DNA of 64,000 nt from Dryas octopetala (lineage: Eukaryota; Streptophyta; Magnoliopsida; Rosales; Rosaceae). The stretch lies in NCBI GenBank assembly GCA_963921425.1, contig OY992834.1, forward strand, positions 1,302,001 to 1,366,000, given 5' to 3'. Of the stretch, positions 48,591-59,977 are shown in pieces; position 1 is the stretch's first letter, and every line of letters begins with the position of its first letter. Made by a program: the position numbers and the translations under genes. Below the pieces are notes generated by a model that saw only the letters and a program-made list of their open reading frames with translations, ran no database searches and was not told where the DNA came from.

Positions 48591-50192
48591 TTCATGAACA
48601 AGTTTCCTGCTTTACAGGTCTCAGCCAAGGAGAGAACTTCAGAAGGAGCCCATCTCTCTGGACCCATGACCTGGTTGCTTAGGTGGTTCCATCATGATGA
48701 TTGTGAACTGATACTGATATTTTTGATTGTCTGCTCTCATCATTTGCAAGAGATGCTCCTACCCAGTTGTAGCTCATTTGGACCTTTCACTGGTAAATAC
48801 ATGTATTGCTACTTATTTATGATATTGTATGTCTTATGACTCTTATTGGAGAAAAATGTTATAAAGTGCTTATGTTTTTAAGAAGTAGCTGACGAATTGG
48901 GTTATTTGGTACTTCGCTGTTACTGAAGTCGATTGGGACTTCTTGGTGCATGTTGGAAATTTAATAATGGGTTTTTAGTGGGTATTAATTTGGATTATGA
49001 TTCTGGAGTAATCGCTATCTTGCAATTATTGGTGGCAGGGTGTATAGTGATATGAATAAATAGGGTCCAAAATTGAGTCAATGAGCTTGTCTGGTTCATG
49101 TGTGATATACTGATATTTTGTTTCCACCCAGAAACTGACTGGTTTATTTGTAAGAACTAAGAAGTGCAACCAGCAATGCAAAAGATCTTTTTAGTTTGTT
49201 TAGTAAAGAAAATTAAAAAAGAAGAAGAAACACAGGCTATATGATTAATTGATTACTGAAAAGCACACCTTTTTTTTTTTTTTGAAATACTGAAAAGTAC
49301 TTTACATTTTGTAGTCTTTTGGTATTACTTTTATTATAATAAAATATTATGCAGTGTAGTTTTATACAGGTAAGCCACTCTGGAAATATACAATATTCTG
49401 GGACTGTTTGATTGAGATATGTTTATTGTTTTCTTGGAGTCCACTCTCTTATCAGTAATGGTGACAAACAACCAGGAATCCAGTGCTTTTGCTTGCTATA
49501 GCAGTCATGAGTCATGACCAGTGCTGAAGAGAAAAAGGGGGATAAAAGTCTGTGAGGAGAGAAAAAAGAAGAGCATGTGGGGTTGGGGTGAGGGGGTCAG
49601 CCATTCACTGAAAACCAGGGAAACCGTCTTCTTAAACTTCTATTCTATTCTATTTTATTCTATTCTGTTGGAGTACAACTCTTTCCAACTGATTTTGCAG
49701 TATCACACATGAGTAACGCAACCATGCCTTTTGAATTCTCTAGTACAAGTTGAATGCATTTGGGTGTGGTTGATGCTTTAGGGTCTCCATTGAAACACTG
49801 CTCCTTCCCAGCTACAATTTTTTGAGCTAAAAAAAATCATTAGCCTCTTCTTCCTGTAAGTTCTGCTAGAATTTACGAAACTGGATATACTAAAATGTTT
49901 TATGTGTACCATTTTCATTGTGATAAGAGTAATTGTTTCTCAATTACTTTGCTTGTTTATTTGCACATTTCTTTCTAATTGATATTCTAGTGTAATGTTT
50001 ATATCTTAGTTTAATTATAGTATTAGTGGGTTGTCTTCTTTCTAGTCTCTCCCACTCCACCCTTCAAAACTGATTTATGTGAGTTAGTGAAGTTCTGCAA
50101 AATAATGCTTTACATTTTCAGTGTTTTCAATCAAATTCTAACCTTTAATTTGCCATTTGATGTTCCCCAAAGGAGCGGAAAACTTTTGAGTG
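48591..50192 (+). promoter_or_regulatory. Upstream region and possible spliced leader of the coiled-coil gene
   Basis: No in-frame coding exon is seen: a TGA directly precedes the chosen start at 50193. CTTTACAG at 48610-48617 and CTGGTAAAT near 48790 could bound a leader exon. ATTCT/ATTTT pentanucleotide repeats lie near 49640-49670. A poly-T stub at 49267-49287 lies between TACTGAAAAGCAC and TACTGAAAAGTAC, another scar of the retroposition type. Confidence 0.4.
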
Positions 50193-53011
50193 ATGGAAGA
50201 GAAACTGGTCTCCAATTCAAATTTATTTGCCTCTGAAGATAAGAGTGATAGCTTGTATCCTACCTATTTTGGTGTTTCTTGTGCATTCTTTGCTCTACGG
50301 CTCCTGTCAATATCTGATTTGCAAGATGAGAGGTTGTCTGAAGTACGTGAGAAAATGCTTCGAGGAAGTGCCCAACTCTTGGGATTGCTTGTCTGGAGAG
50401 TTCAGAAAGAAGGAAGAGGTGGGCAACACTGTGAGCTTCTCCATAAGCTTGAGAATGCTCAAAGAGAGATTGGAGAGTTGAAGAGATTGAGGCATGAAGA
50501 TGCAAAAGCCAATGAGAAAGTTGTGAGCATCTTTGCTGCACAGGAGCAGAGCTGGTTGAGTGAAAGGAGGAAATTGCGGCAGCATATTGGAGCTCTGATG
50601 AATGCATTGAGGGTTCTTGAGAAAAAGGAGGGCAAAGCAGTTTCTGATTTGAATGATAAATTGAAGGATATGGAACTCTTGGTGAAATCTAAGGATAAGG
50701 CATTGGAAGAACAGGAGCAGAAGTGGAAAGAATTAGAAGAAAAGCTAACAATGGCTGAAAATGTTGTAGAAGAATTGAGAGAAAATGCAAAGCGTGAAGT
50801 CCAAGAACATTCTTCTGAGCTTTTGAAGCACAAAACTGCATTCCTTGAGCTTGTGTCAAATCAACGGCAGCTTGATGCTGAGACGAATCGAGCACTTAGG
50901 CAAGTTGAAGCTACTAAAAGGGAGATTAATTTAGTCTTAGATGAAAAGGAGGAGTCGGTTTTGATGGTCCAAAAACTATCTGCGGAGGTTGTAAATATGC
51001 ATAAGGATTTGGAACAGAAAGACAAGATTCTGTCAGCAATGCTGAGGAAATCCAAGTTAGATACGACAGAGAAGCAAATGCTTGTAAAGGAGATTAAATT
51101 ATCAAAGACAAAGAGGAAGCAAGCTGAGCTTGAAACAGAACGATGGAAGGCAGTCTCTGAGTCTAGAGATGAGAGGCATTCATTAAGAAGTATGTTGGAG
51201 AAAGCGAATTCTAGGTTTGAGATTGCTTTAAGTGAAAGAGGGCTGAATTCTGGTGCAACAGGTACATCTCATTTACACATTGGAAAGACTAGACCACAGG
51301 CAACTGATGCTCTTCTTGGGTATGACCATCCTGAGTTTAAGGCAAATGAGGACCTAGGTGAGAATGAATTCTTAGTTATTATCATTTTGATTTAGCATAT
51401 ATGGCTCCTCCAGTTTACCTCATTTGATTTATTAAAATGATCTTAGTCTATGAAGTCCAGACTTACTGCTGAAAGTATGCAGTCATGCTCTTCTCCCTAA
51501 TCATGTTTCATTTGTCTACTGTTCTTGCTTTTGATTGATCACAGCTGATCTTAAGCAGTTGGAAGGTTGGGTTCGTTCAGAAGCAGAGAGGTATGCAGCT
51601 ATAATTGAGCAGAGGCATCACCTAGAAATTGATGCTTTTGTAGAACAATTAAGACTTAAAGATGAGAAATTAGAAGCTTATCGATGGCAGTTGCTGAGCA
51701 TGGAATTAGAATCAAAGCGGCTAGAGTCCCATGTTGAAGGACTGAACAAAGATATGCCACAACTCAGACATAATAACATGAAAATGGAAGCCTTGTTATT
51801 GGAGCGGGAAGAAGAATTAACATCCCTGAAAGAGCAGTTTGCATCACAGTTAAGGTTTCTACATTGCCAGACGAACAACTTACACTCAAATGTACATGAT
51901 TCGTCAGTAGTCAACAACGCCATTTGGCCGAAATGCAAGACCATAAGTAGGAAAGCAGAGGAGGAAGATCAAAAAGCAAAGACAACTTTGGTGGAACCAT
52001 GTCAAGAGGAAGACAGTAAGAAGGTAGAGGAAACCCCACATTCTAGCCAGTTTAAAGATGTAATTGTGAAGGGACAATCTCCTGACAAAGAGTATGAAGG
52101 AGAGAAGGATGTTTCCCATGAAGGTCCAAGCCAAGAAGGAAGTGCAAGTCCAGTGGAAGTTAATGGTGCTGAGAACATGGCATCACCAACACCAACCCAT
52201 GCCTCTAGTACAAATAATTCTCTGTGGAGGATGGATCTTCAAGCTCTTGGAGTTTCTTACAAGATCAAGAGGCTGAAGCAGCAACTTCTTTTGCTTGAAA
52301 GATTTACAGGAAAGCAAGAAGGTGGTGAAGAACATATAGAAAACAATGATGATGAGCAAATTGGGATTAAGGGTTTTCTTTTGTTGATGTCTCTGCTGAA
52401 TAAACAAGTTGGCCGGTACCAGTCCCTCCAAGTGAAGGTTGATGATCTCTGCCAACGAATGGTAAGCTTGGATTCTTAATCTTAGTGAATTTTTAAAAAG
52501 AACAGTACATTCTTAGTGAACTTATAATTATTTCTCCTACAAAACTTATACCATCTATCTCTAAATCTATGAAATTAAAAGGTCCAATACTTCATATTGG
52601 CCTTTTGTACCAGTTGAAAATGATGTCACTGATTTTAAATTCCTTGTTAATGATTTTCAGCATGCGGATGATCTAGATTTAAATGGTAGACGTGGAGGTT
52701 CTGATGTTGCAAGAACAAAGGACAAAACCAAAACACTAGAGCACTATCTTGATGAAACATTTCAGCTGCAGAGATATATGGTTGCAACAGGCCAGAGACT
52801 AATGGAAATTCAACCCAAGATTTCTTGTGGACTTGTTGGGATTGCTGAAGAGCTAGAAAAGTGTTCAAGCTTTGACATGAACCGCTTCACCGAATTTATT
52901 AGAACTCTCTTCCAGGAAGTTCAAAGAGGTCTAGAAGTTCGGATAGCTCGGATTATTGGAGATCTTGAGGGGACCTTGGCTTGTGATGGGATGATACACT
53001 TGAGGAGGTAG
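50193..53011 (+). CDS. Long coiled-coil protein of unknown function
   Basis: Three exons, 50193-51357, 51545-52461 and 52661-53011, give 810 aa. I do not recognise a characterised family. The first ~80 residues are mostly non-coiled and include DERLSEVREKMLRGSAQLLG, a conserved-looking helical block. Residues about 90-350 and 390-500 are long charged heptad helices (LLHKLENAQREIGELKRL, then KWKELEEKLTMAENVVEELR). About 510-620 is a low-complexity acidic linker (EEEDQKAKT, then DKEYEGEKDVSHEGPSQEGS). The C-terminal ~190 residues are again helical and look well conserved (WRMDLQALGVSYKIKRLKQQ, then DETFQLQRYMVATGQRLMEI). There is no signal peptide, membrane segment or enzyme motif. A structural or tethering role is possible but unsupported. 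The start follows an in-frame stop and the exons join in frame. Confidence 0.85.
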
Positions 53012-55072
53012 TGATGGAAAACTATAAGATCATGAGGTTCAATAATTATAACGGTAGTTTCTACTGGTTTATATACTCACATTTGTACAGACAAGTAACG
53101 TATACAATTTTAATGCAGAAGAAATGCCATGAATTTAACTTTTTGGTGCTCTACTTTTAATGCAGAAAAACATCTATTAACAAGAAAACAAAAAAGTAAG
53201 TGGAAAAATTACCGTATGTAACTAGTTTTATATAAGCTCCACTCACAACATTTACATGAGTCCCTACTAAAAGGACCCACACCAATCTAGAAGATTACAA
53301 AATCTCATACAAAATCCCAACTTTATTACAACATTCATCAAAGGGCATCCTCGAAAGTTTGGTACACTAATTGGCAAATCTGTTGTCCAATGTTTATTCA
53401 TCAACTTGTCAAAACATTGATCACCTTCCAAAGTCCAAGGTTTGTTTTCTTCAAATTCAGTGCTGGGACCTAGCAGAGCTTCCACTTTATGAGCAGTCGC
53501 CAAATTGGTTATATGTCAGATTGATTCTGTTATGACCCAGAAATAAAAGGATGGTTATATGCCAATTTGAAGGGCTAGTTTTGTTGGGTTTTCGATGGTA
53601 TTCTACCAAGTGTCACAAAATTATGCAAAGCCATCACAAAAAACATCCACTGTGCCCATCAATTTGAAGTCAATACTCAACCTAGTAGCTTGGGTGAACC
53701 GGAGAATTCGATGAATTGACTGTTTCAAACCCCTGATTTTTCCTGGATGGGACATGCTGGCTCATACTAGCTAGCTAACCATTAATGGCTGGGATGGGGT
53801 TGCAGGTCTTAGTCAGTTTGAGTGATCTACATCTGCATTGTGTTTCCACTTTCCACTACAATTTTTAATAGGGTGGTTGTGTTGGGTTGTGGTGATTAAA
53901 CCATGGTGAGCTGAACATTTCTTATGAAGGAATAAATATTGAATTATAATTAGAATATACTCAAAAAAATACTTGCATTGTATATATGTTTTGCTACCAA
54001 TAAATATGCTTCTTATTTTGGTCTTAACACTAAAATATCTTGTTCTTATTATGACCTTGGTGTCAAAATATCCAAAACCTTAGGTGGCCATGGCTCATTA
54101 TTGATTAGAAACCACCTGTTAAAGCAATGCAACAATCAATCAGACGAAAAAAAAAAATATATATATTAGAAACAATAAAATATTGTAAAAGAAAAAGGAA
54201 ACGACCTCGTGGGCAGGTAGTGGCCTGCTTGGTTTTTTTTTTTTTTTTTCTTCTCTCCCCCTCTGTTATAAACTAAAGAAATGCTATCAGTCTATCACAT
54301 ACACCTTTTATTTAAATTAGACTCCACTTTAACTAAATCCAATATTTATTGAATATATACTAAAATAGATGTACAATAATGCTACATATACTGACTTAGC
54401 ATTTTGGAGTTGGGTTCTTTGGGGTTATGAGGTTATCTAACTTATCTTCTTTCCCTGCTGGGAGAAAGAGAATCATACATTCTTTTTTTCTGTTTGGTAG
54501 ATGATTTTCTTTTCTTTTTCAGGCAGCTGCTATGAGCCAATGGCTCGGTAGATGCATGCAATTTAATTGAGACAATCATGAAGAACGACAGTACAACACA
54601 GCAACAATTAGTGTTGTGATGTCCTGCTTCAATGGGGCCCCAATGACTTAAAAATGAATGGTGCATGACATTGTTTTTATTCACTCTTAAAATATGACTT
54701 CCCAGCCAGCTAGCAAGTTATTATTTTTCAACTAATAATGCAGAAGAAGTGGGTTTACGATATAGACTTGTATATAGAGAAATCATTGATCATTTGTCAT
54801 GAAAAATGAGAGATGAGCATAAGTTTGAAAAAAAGAAAAAAAAAAAAAAAGAGAGAGACAGATGGAGCTAATAAATTGAAGAACAATGAATGAAGTCAAT
54901 GAGCAAGGTTTCACAGGCTTAGATTTTTGTCTTCACTTGTTAATTGCCTTTACTTTACCCCCTAATTTTCTTCTTTTACAGCCATTATATATAGAGAATG
55001 TCGGTAGGACAAAGAGCAGAGGAGGGGGTTGGAATTTGCAGCTGACAGGAATACAAATATGATCAGTCATGT
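53012..55072. other. Gene-free spacer
   Basis: The 3' flank of the coiled-coil gene is followed by AT-rich sequence with T and A tracts (54233-54250, about 54834-54850). No ORF or RNA gene is recognised. Confidence 0.5.
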
Positions 55073-55135
55073 AATCTAGCATGCATATTAATCAATGAAA
55101 GCCTAGTTTTCTTCTCAAAAAAATCTAGCATGCAT
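55073..55135 (+). mobile_element. Short retroposition insert (35 bp) with 14-bp target duplication
   Basis: AATCTAGCATGCAT is exact at 55073-55086 and 55122-55135. The 35 bases between contain ATCAATGAAAGCC and end TTCTC plus an A run. This is the form expected of a LINE insertion truncated to its last bases. Confidence 0.8.
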
Positions 55136-56210
55136 CACTATCATGACTAATAGTCTTAACATTAATACCTGAGACATGTATTGCTCATATTTGCAATATA
55201 AATGTATCAGCATTCGTATTCATATAATTAAGACTACTATGTATACTTCATAGGACTGTTTAATTTTTCATTTCTAATTTTTTTTTTTTTTTTTGTGGGA
55301 ACCGTGGGATTACATGGTAGCACAGGCAATGAAATAGGCTTTAATAAAGTTCTTCTGCTAATTCTGTAAGGATCCATAACCAGTTGTTTCCTCGATACTC
55401 TATTCCTTTGTCTGCACGAATATTTTTTAAAATACAAGGCATGCATATAACACTTTTTGTGTAACTTTTGACCCATTAAAGTTTGTAGCATCGATTTGAA
55501 ATTTCATGTATTCATCTCTTCCAAGTTTCAATTTTCAAATGCCCTTAGCTTAACTGTTTTCGATGTCAGTAAAGAGACTAATATATATTAACTAGCTAGT
55601 CAATATATTTGAAGAGACTTCTCCAATAAACCTAGCTTGTTCTCCAACATTTCTTCAACTTCCTTTGCGTGTGTGACAAAGTGAAGATGCTTCCAAGTGA
55701 ATTCAACACTTGAAGTTGAATTCAGGTCCTTAATCTAAACACAAATTAAGTTGTTAACGTTTTGGAACCAACTTAATTATTAATTTGCTACATGCCGGCT
55801 CTTAATTATAATTTTGTGCATAAAAACTTTGATGTTTACACTATACCATTTGGCATGATGTGGCTTTATTGGCAATTTGGCACCATGCTTCCAACCTAAC
55901 CGTCCCATTTGATATATCTAACAGATTTGTATTGGCTTCTGCAATCTGCAGAGCACCAAAACCAGTCTTTCTCTGTAATGACTTTTCTCAGCGACTAATT
56001 GACAAATGACAGTTGCGGTCGTTATCCATACCCATCAAAAACACCAAGGTTTCCACTATGGGACCCTCACCTCATTGACCCAAAGGGCATTTTCGTCATT
56101 TCATACCCCACGTAAGAAAATATAGCAACTGCAAGCATTTTCTCGTGAAGAAGAAGCGCCAGGAGCGTTGCTGTGACCCCTCACAATTCACATTCACATT
56201 TACCACCAAC

Positions 56211-56265
<55 letters not shown>

Positions 56266-56378
56266 AACTCAAAGACTCTCTATAAAAACTCACACACCCA
56301 CTCACCTACTGGTTATGGAATGAACAGGGTCTCTCTGTTTTTCTATGAATGAGTTTTCTATGAGAGATTGATTGAGGA
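55136..56378 (+). promoter_or_regulatory. Spacer and promoter of the DUF688-type gene
   Basis: AT-rich spacer with a T tract near 55276-55293, then a GC-richer 500 bases leading into the gene. A TATAAAA box lies at 56280-56286. A perfect (CT) microsatellite of about 25 units (56214-56264) lies about 115 bases before the ATG, just upstream of the TATA-like box. Confidence 0.5.
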
Positions 56379-57518
56379 ATGGGGTCTGAGGCAGTGAATG
56401 AAGCAAGCACCACACCAAAGCTCTCTTTGTTCTCACTTCCGAGCCAACCACCCGAGCCTGCAGGAATGGTAACTCCACCACTCCAAACCTCAGTCTCGGT
56501 TCCATTCCAGTGGGAAGAAGCACCAGGAAAGCCCAGGCACTCTACCAAAGATGATCAATCCAAGGCCAAGTGTGTGAGATCCTTGGAACTGCCTCCGAGG
56601 TTGCTGCTAACTGATCATCAGGCCAAAGTTACCAACATGCCCTCCCCAACCACTGTCTTGGATGGGCCTGACGTGGGCCGGGCTATGTCCTTTTCCTTTG
56701 CGTCGAGGAGCAGCCAAGATAATAACTGGGGCAAGAGGGTGGCCAAGGAGACTAGGGGTGGTGGTGGCTTTGGGTCTATGAGGTGGGGGAGTTTTAGGAA
56801 GAACAATAAGGAGGTTGTTGACCATGGTGGCTTTGACTTTTTGCCGGCGGTGAGTGGCGGCGGCGGTTGTGGTGACACAAAGGTGAAGATCACAAGGGTT
56901 AGGAGGAGAGCTAGCTTTTTGAGTGTTTCTCAGACAAAGTCTCATATGTGGGTAAGTCAAATAACAAGCTCTCAGTTTTGTTTTGTTTTTGTTTTTTTCT
57001 CCCACCTTAAATTTCAGATTGTTGCCATAAATTAATTAAAATTTGGAATGTTGTGATATGAATCCTTAAACTTTCATGTATATCTATGATGAACTTGAGT
57101 TGGAATATTGGATGATGGCTTTACTTTATTATGTTTAATTGTTAATTATCTTAAATATTTCTTTTCTTTTTTTTCTTCATACCGTTAGAAATTAACTCAA
57201 GTCAAGAGAAAGCTAGCATTATTTCAAAACAAAAAAAGAAAAGGAAAAAAATAGCAGAACACTGGCAAATATTAATGTTGCTCTGTGAAATTGTTTTTTT
57301 GTTTTTTTACTTAAGACTCTGAAATGAATGTCAAAAGTTCACACTGTGCGCGTTATCTTCCCATTTTTTGCTAAATCAATAAGCACGAATTTTGCTGCCA
57401 GAAATGATTGGATTTATCTGGATAAAGGAAGTGGAAGGAAAAAAGATAAACAAAATTAAGGATGTGATTATTTTTTAGTTACTTTTTTTATTGACTAGTT
57501 CTGATTACTCAAATAGTT

Positions 57519-57560
<42 letters not shown>

Positions 57561-57644
57561 ATGCAGGCAAGCATTTATGAAGGGATAAAGCAGGTGGTCC
57601 CATGGAGGCGCAGGCAAGAAAAGATGAGAAAATTGGGATCATAA
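56379..57644 (+). CDS. Small basic DUF688-type protein, function unknown
   Basis: Two exons, 56379-56951 and 57567-57644, give 216 aa. The N-terminal part holds VPFQWEEAPGKPR (about 47-59), the short signature I associate with the plant DUF688 family, preceded by a Ser/Pro-rich stretch. The middle is Gly- and Arg-rich (RGGGGFGSMRWGSFRK), and the end is basic (KQVVPWRRRQEKMRKLGS). No enzyme motif, signal peptide or membrane helix is visible. The exon 2 acceptor ATGCAG follows a T36 tract. The encoded tail is in frame and ends at a clean stop. The family name is from memory; no function is claimed. Confidence 0.82.
57521..57556. repeat. T36 homopolymer before a splice acceptor
   Basis: 36 uninterrupted T lie 10 bases before the AG of the exon that starts at 57567. 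It serves as an extreme polypyrimidine tract and should be length-variable. Confidence 0.9.
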
Positions 57645-58408
57645 TGTATTGCAACTGTTGGAACAACCAATCCATGGATGGGGTGCTCCAGTTCCTACTT
57701 CTTGTTTTTGTGTATATAAAGATAGTGTTAGACTGTTAGTCCAAAAATACATAAGCTTCATATTATGTGATGAAGACACCTGCCACCCATTCCAATATTC
57801 CATCCTATAGTATTCATGTCAGCGTATCCAATAACATTGCCATTATCTAATTCCTGGATATAGATATTATATATTTATAGATCTCATCAATTTTCATTTT
57901 ACATTTTTGAAGTTTTTTATTTTTTTTTTATGGTTTTGTAAATTTGTTATGCAGAGGAGAGGTTCGGACAAGTATTTCAGGTCTAGCTCCTGGTAAAATA
58001 TTTGGAATGATATACAAATGTCTGAAATAAACAAAGCAGTTCATCAGTCTTAAAAGGGCATATATGCAATAGCCAGTATGTCTGTTTGTGGTTTCCCTGT
58101 TATAAGAATGGAGTACTGCAAAAGAAGTATTTGCAGAGGACTGAAAAACACATTCCATGGAAATATAACAGATAAAAACAGAAACAAGTTCGAGAAACAT
58201 CACCCTGACAAAGATGAATAATAAGCAAGAGAGAGACATCCTTGACTAATCCAAACAATTTGTTACTAGTACTATCTATCCTCCTTAACTTCCCCATCTA
58301 TTCTGTGCATATGAAAAAGGCTAGGTGTGGTCTTTGCTAATTAACAACTAGATCAGACAAATTAAGATTTCTGTGTGATGACATGGATATATATTTGAAT
58401 TATAAAAG
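57645..58408. other. Convergent 3' spacer
   Basis: It holds the 3' flanks of the DUF688-type gene (+) and the RKD gene (-). Nothing else is recognised. Confidence 0.5.
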
Positions 58409-59977
58409 TCATGCACGACCAGCAGTAATAGTCAAAGACCTCTTCTTCTTGTAATTGGCTTTGAAACAAGCCTGCCTCAGCTTTTTGGTTCTCTCTGTAA
58501 GCTCCATGTCTGGCAATTGCTGTAGAAGCCTTTTGTGCTCCTCCAATATCATTATCTCATTAGTCATACCCATCCCCTGCATTTCAATCAACAGTCAATC
58601 CTATACTACCCACTACTTCTGAAAAAATCAAACAAACAAAGAATGAAAACAAATCAACTAATTCATAAATATAGCTAGTTCATACTCTGATACCCAAATG
58701 CTGATCTAGTACAGTACTTTGCATTTCACACTATTGTATGAAACATACTAACATTAGGATAGTCATTCACGGTAGCCTGTATAATATTATCAATTTGGTC
58801 CATAAATTATTGCATCCTTGGTCACAAACAACAATATGGGCTTGATAATGAAACAAACCTACACTATAGCCCTCGTTATTCATAGGTTGAAGTTGATGAA
58901 ATGGGTAGCATTAATTAATTTTAGACAAAAAGCAGTACTTAGCCTTCAAATCCGATCATGACTCATGAGCATAGAATAAATAACATATAACTGAGAATTC
59001 ATATTAAGAGATTGTTGAAATGCAAACAATAATGTATGTCATTGTCATATATATAAGATCAACATGGACTCATCGTACCTTAACATTTTGAATGAGGGTC
59101 TTCAAGCTCTTAATTTTTCTGTGAGGCCACCTCATGATATTCAGTTCCCTGCACCTCTTCTTCAAAACAGTCAAACCCACCTTCAATTCCTTGGCTGCAT
59201 GAGATATGGGGAGGTCAAAGTACTTCTGTATCTCATCCAATTCCAATGCAGCAGTTTTCTTGATCTTCTTATTCCCACTTGTTCTAGCACTCCTCCCACT
59301 TTCCTCTTCATGTTTGCCCCAATTATTAAGTCCCCACTCAATCATCCTTGAAACTTCATCAAAATCACTTGTGGCCATATTGTTAGAGTAATACTGCTCA
59401 AAAGAATTCACCATGGTGTTTAGAGGCTTTTCATCAACCACCATATAATCACAATGAGAAGATGATGCAAATGTAGCAGTATTGTCCAAGGTGTAGTCCC
59501 AGCTGCTCAAATCTTCAAAATCTTGGTAACCCATGTGAGGAAGTAGTTGGTTGTACTGATTGTATGGCAAAGGTTGTGAACTGAACTGATCATGATCAAA
59601 GAAATTGTCTTGTTGTGGAAGCTGTTCTAATAAAGTACTAGTACTGCAAAAATAACCCAAATACCCATATCATTATATACTACAACAGTCAAATGAAAGA
59701 GGAACGAACAGAGCATTCTTCAATTCTTGAACAAATGGGAGGTGGGGAACATGAATTACATAAGCAAATGTGATCAAAGAAACAAATGGACTAAAATGTG
59801 CACATAAAAAAAACAATATTGAAGCAGTACATTGTTTTCTTACTTGTGAAATGGGTCTTGATAGTAGTCTATCCAGTCAAAGTCATATTGTGGGTATTCA
59901 ATCTTTGGAACGATAAGTTGGGTAGAATAGTCCATTTGAGAGAGAGGGGTATGCTGACCGTATGAGAGAGACGCCAT
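58409..59977 (-). CDS. RKD-type RWP-RK transcription factor
   Basis: Three exons, 59844-59977, 59079-59643 and 58409-58576, give 288 aa. The N-terminal ~160 residues are acidic, Tyr/Gln/Asn-rich and variable. The RWP-RK domain spans about 170-233: ALELDEIQKYFDLPISHAAK, then KELKVGLTVLKKRCRELNIM and the signature RWPHRK at 216-221. A short leucine-containing coiled segment follows (NEIMILEEHKRLLQQLPDME). There is no NIN-type N-terminal region or PB1 domain, so it belongs to the short RKD subfamily, not NLP. RKD factors control egg-cell identity and early embryo patterning in Arabidopsis, and an RKD gene is linked to nucellar embryony in citrus. Which RKD this corresponds to cannot be set here. 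The frame is intact. Confidence 0.93.

Noticed and set aside
50190..50195. GTG one codon before the chosen ATG of the coiled-coil gene
   Set aside because: GTG is not a normal plant nuclear start. ATG at 50193 follows an in-frame TGA.
50260..51055. Several open frames opposite the coiled-coil exon
   Set aside because: They are antisense shadows of Glu/Lys-rich codons, with no homology recognised.
56607..57005. 132-codon frame opposite the DUF688-type gene
   Set aside because: It is the antisense of a Gly/Arg-rich exon; its Pro/Thr-rich translation has no domain.
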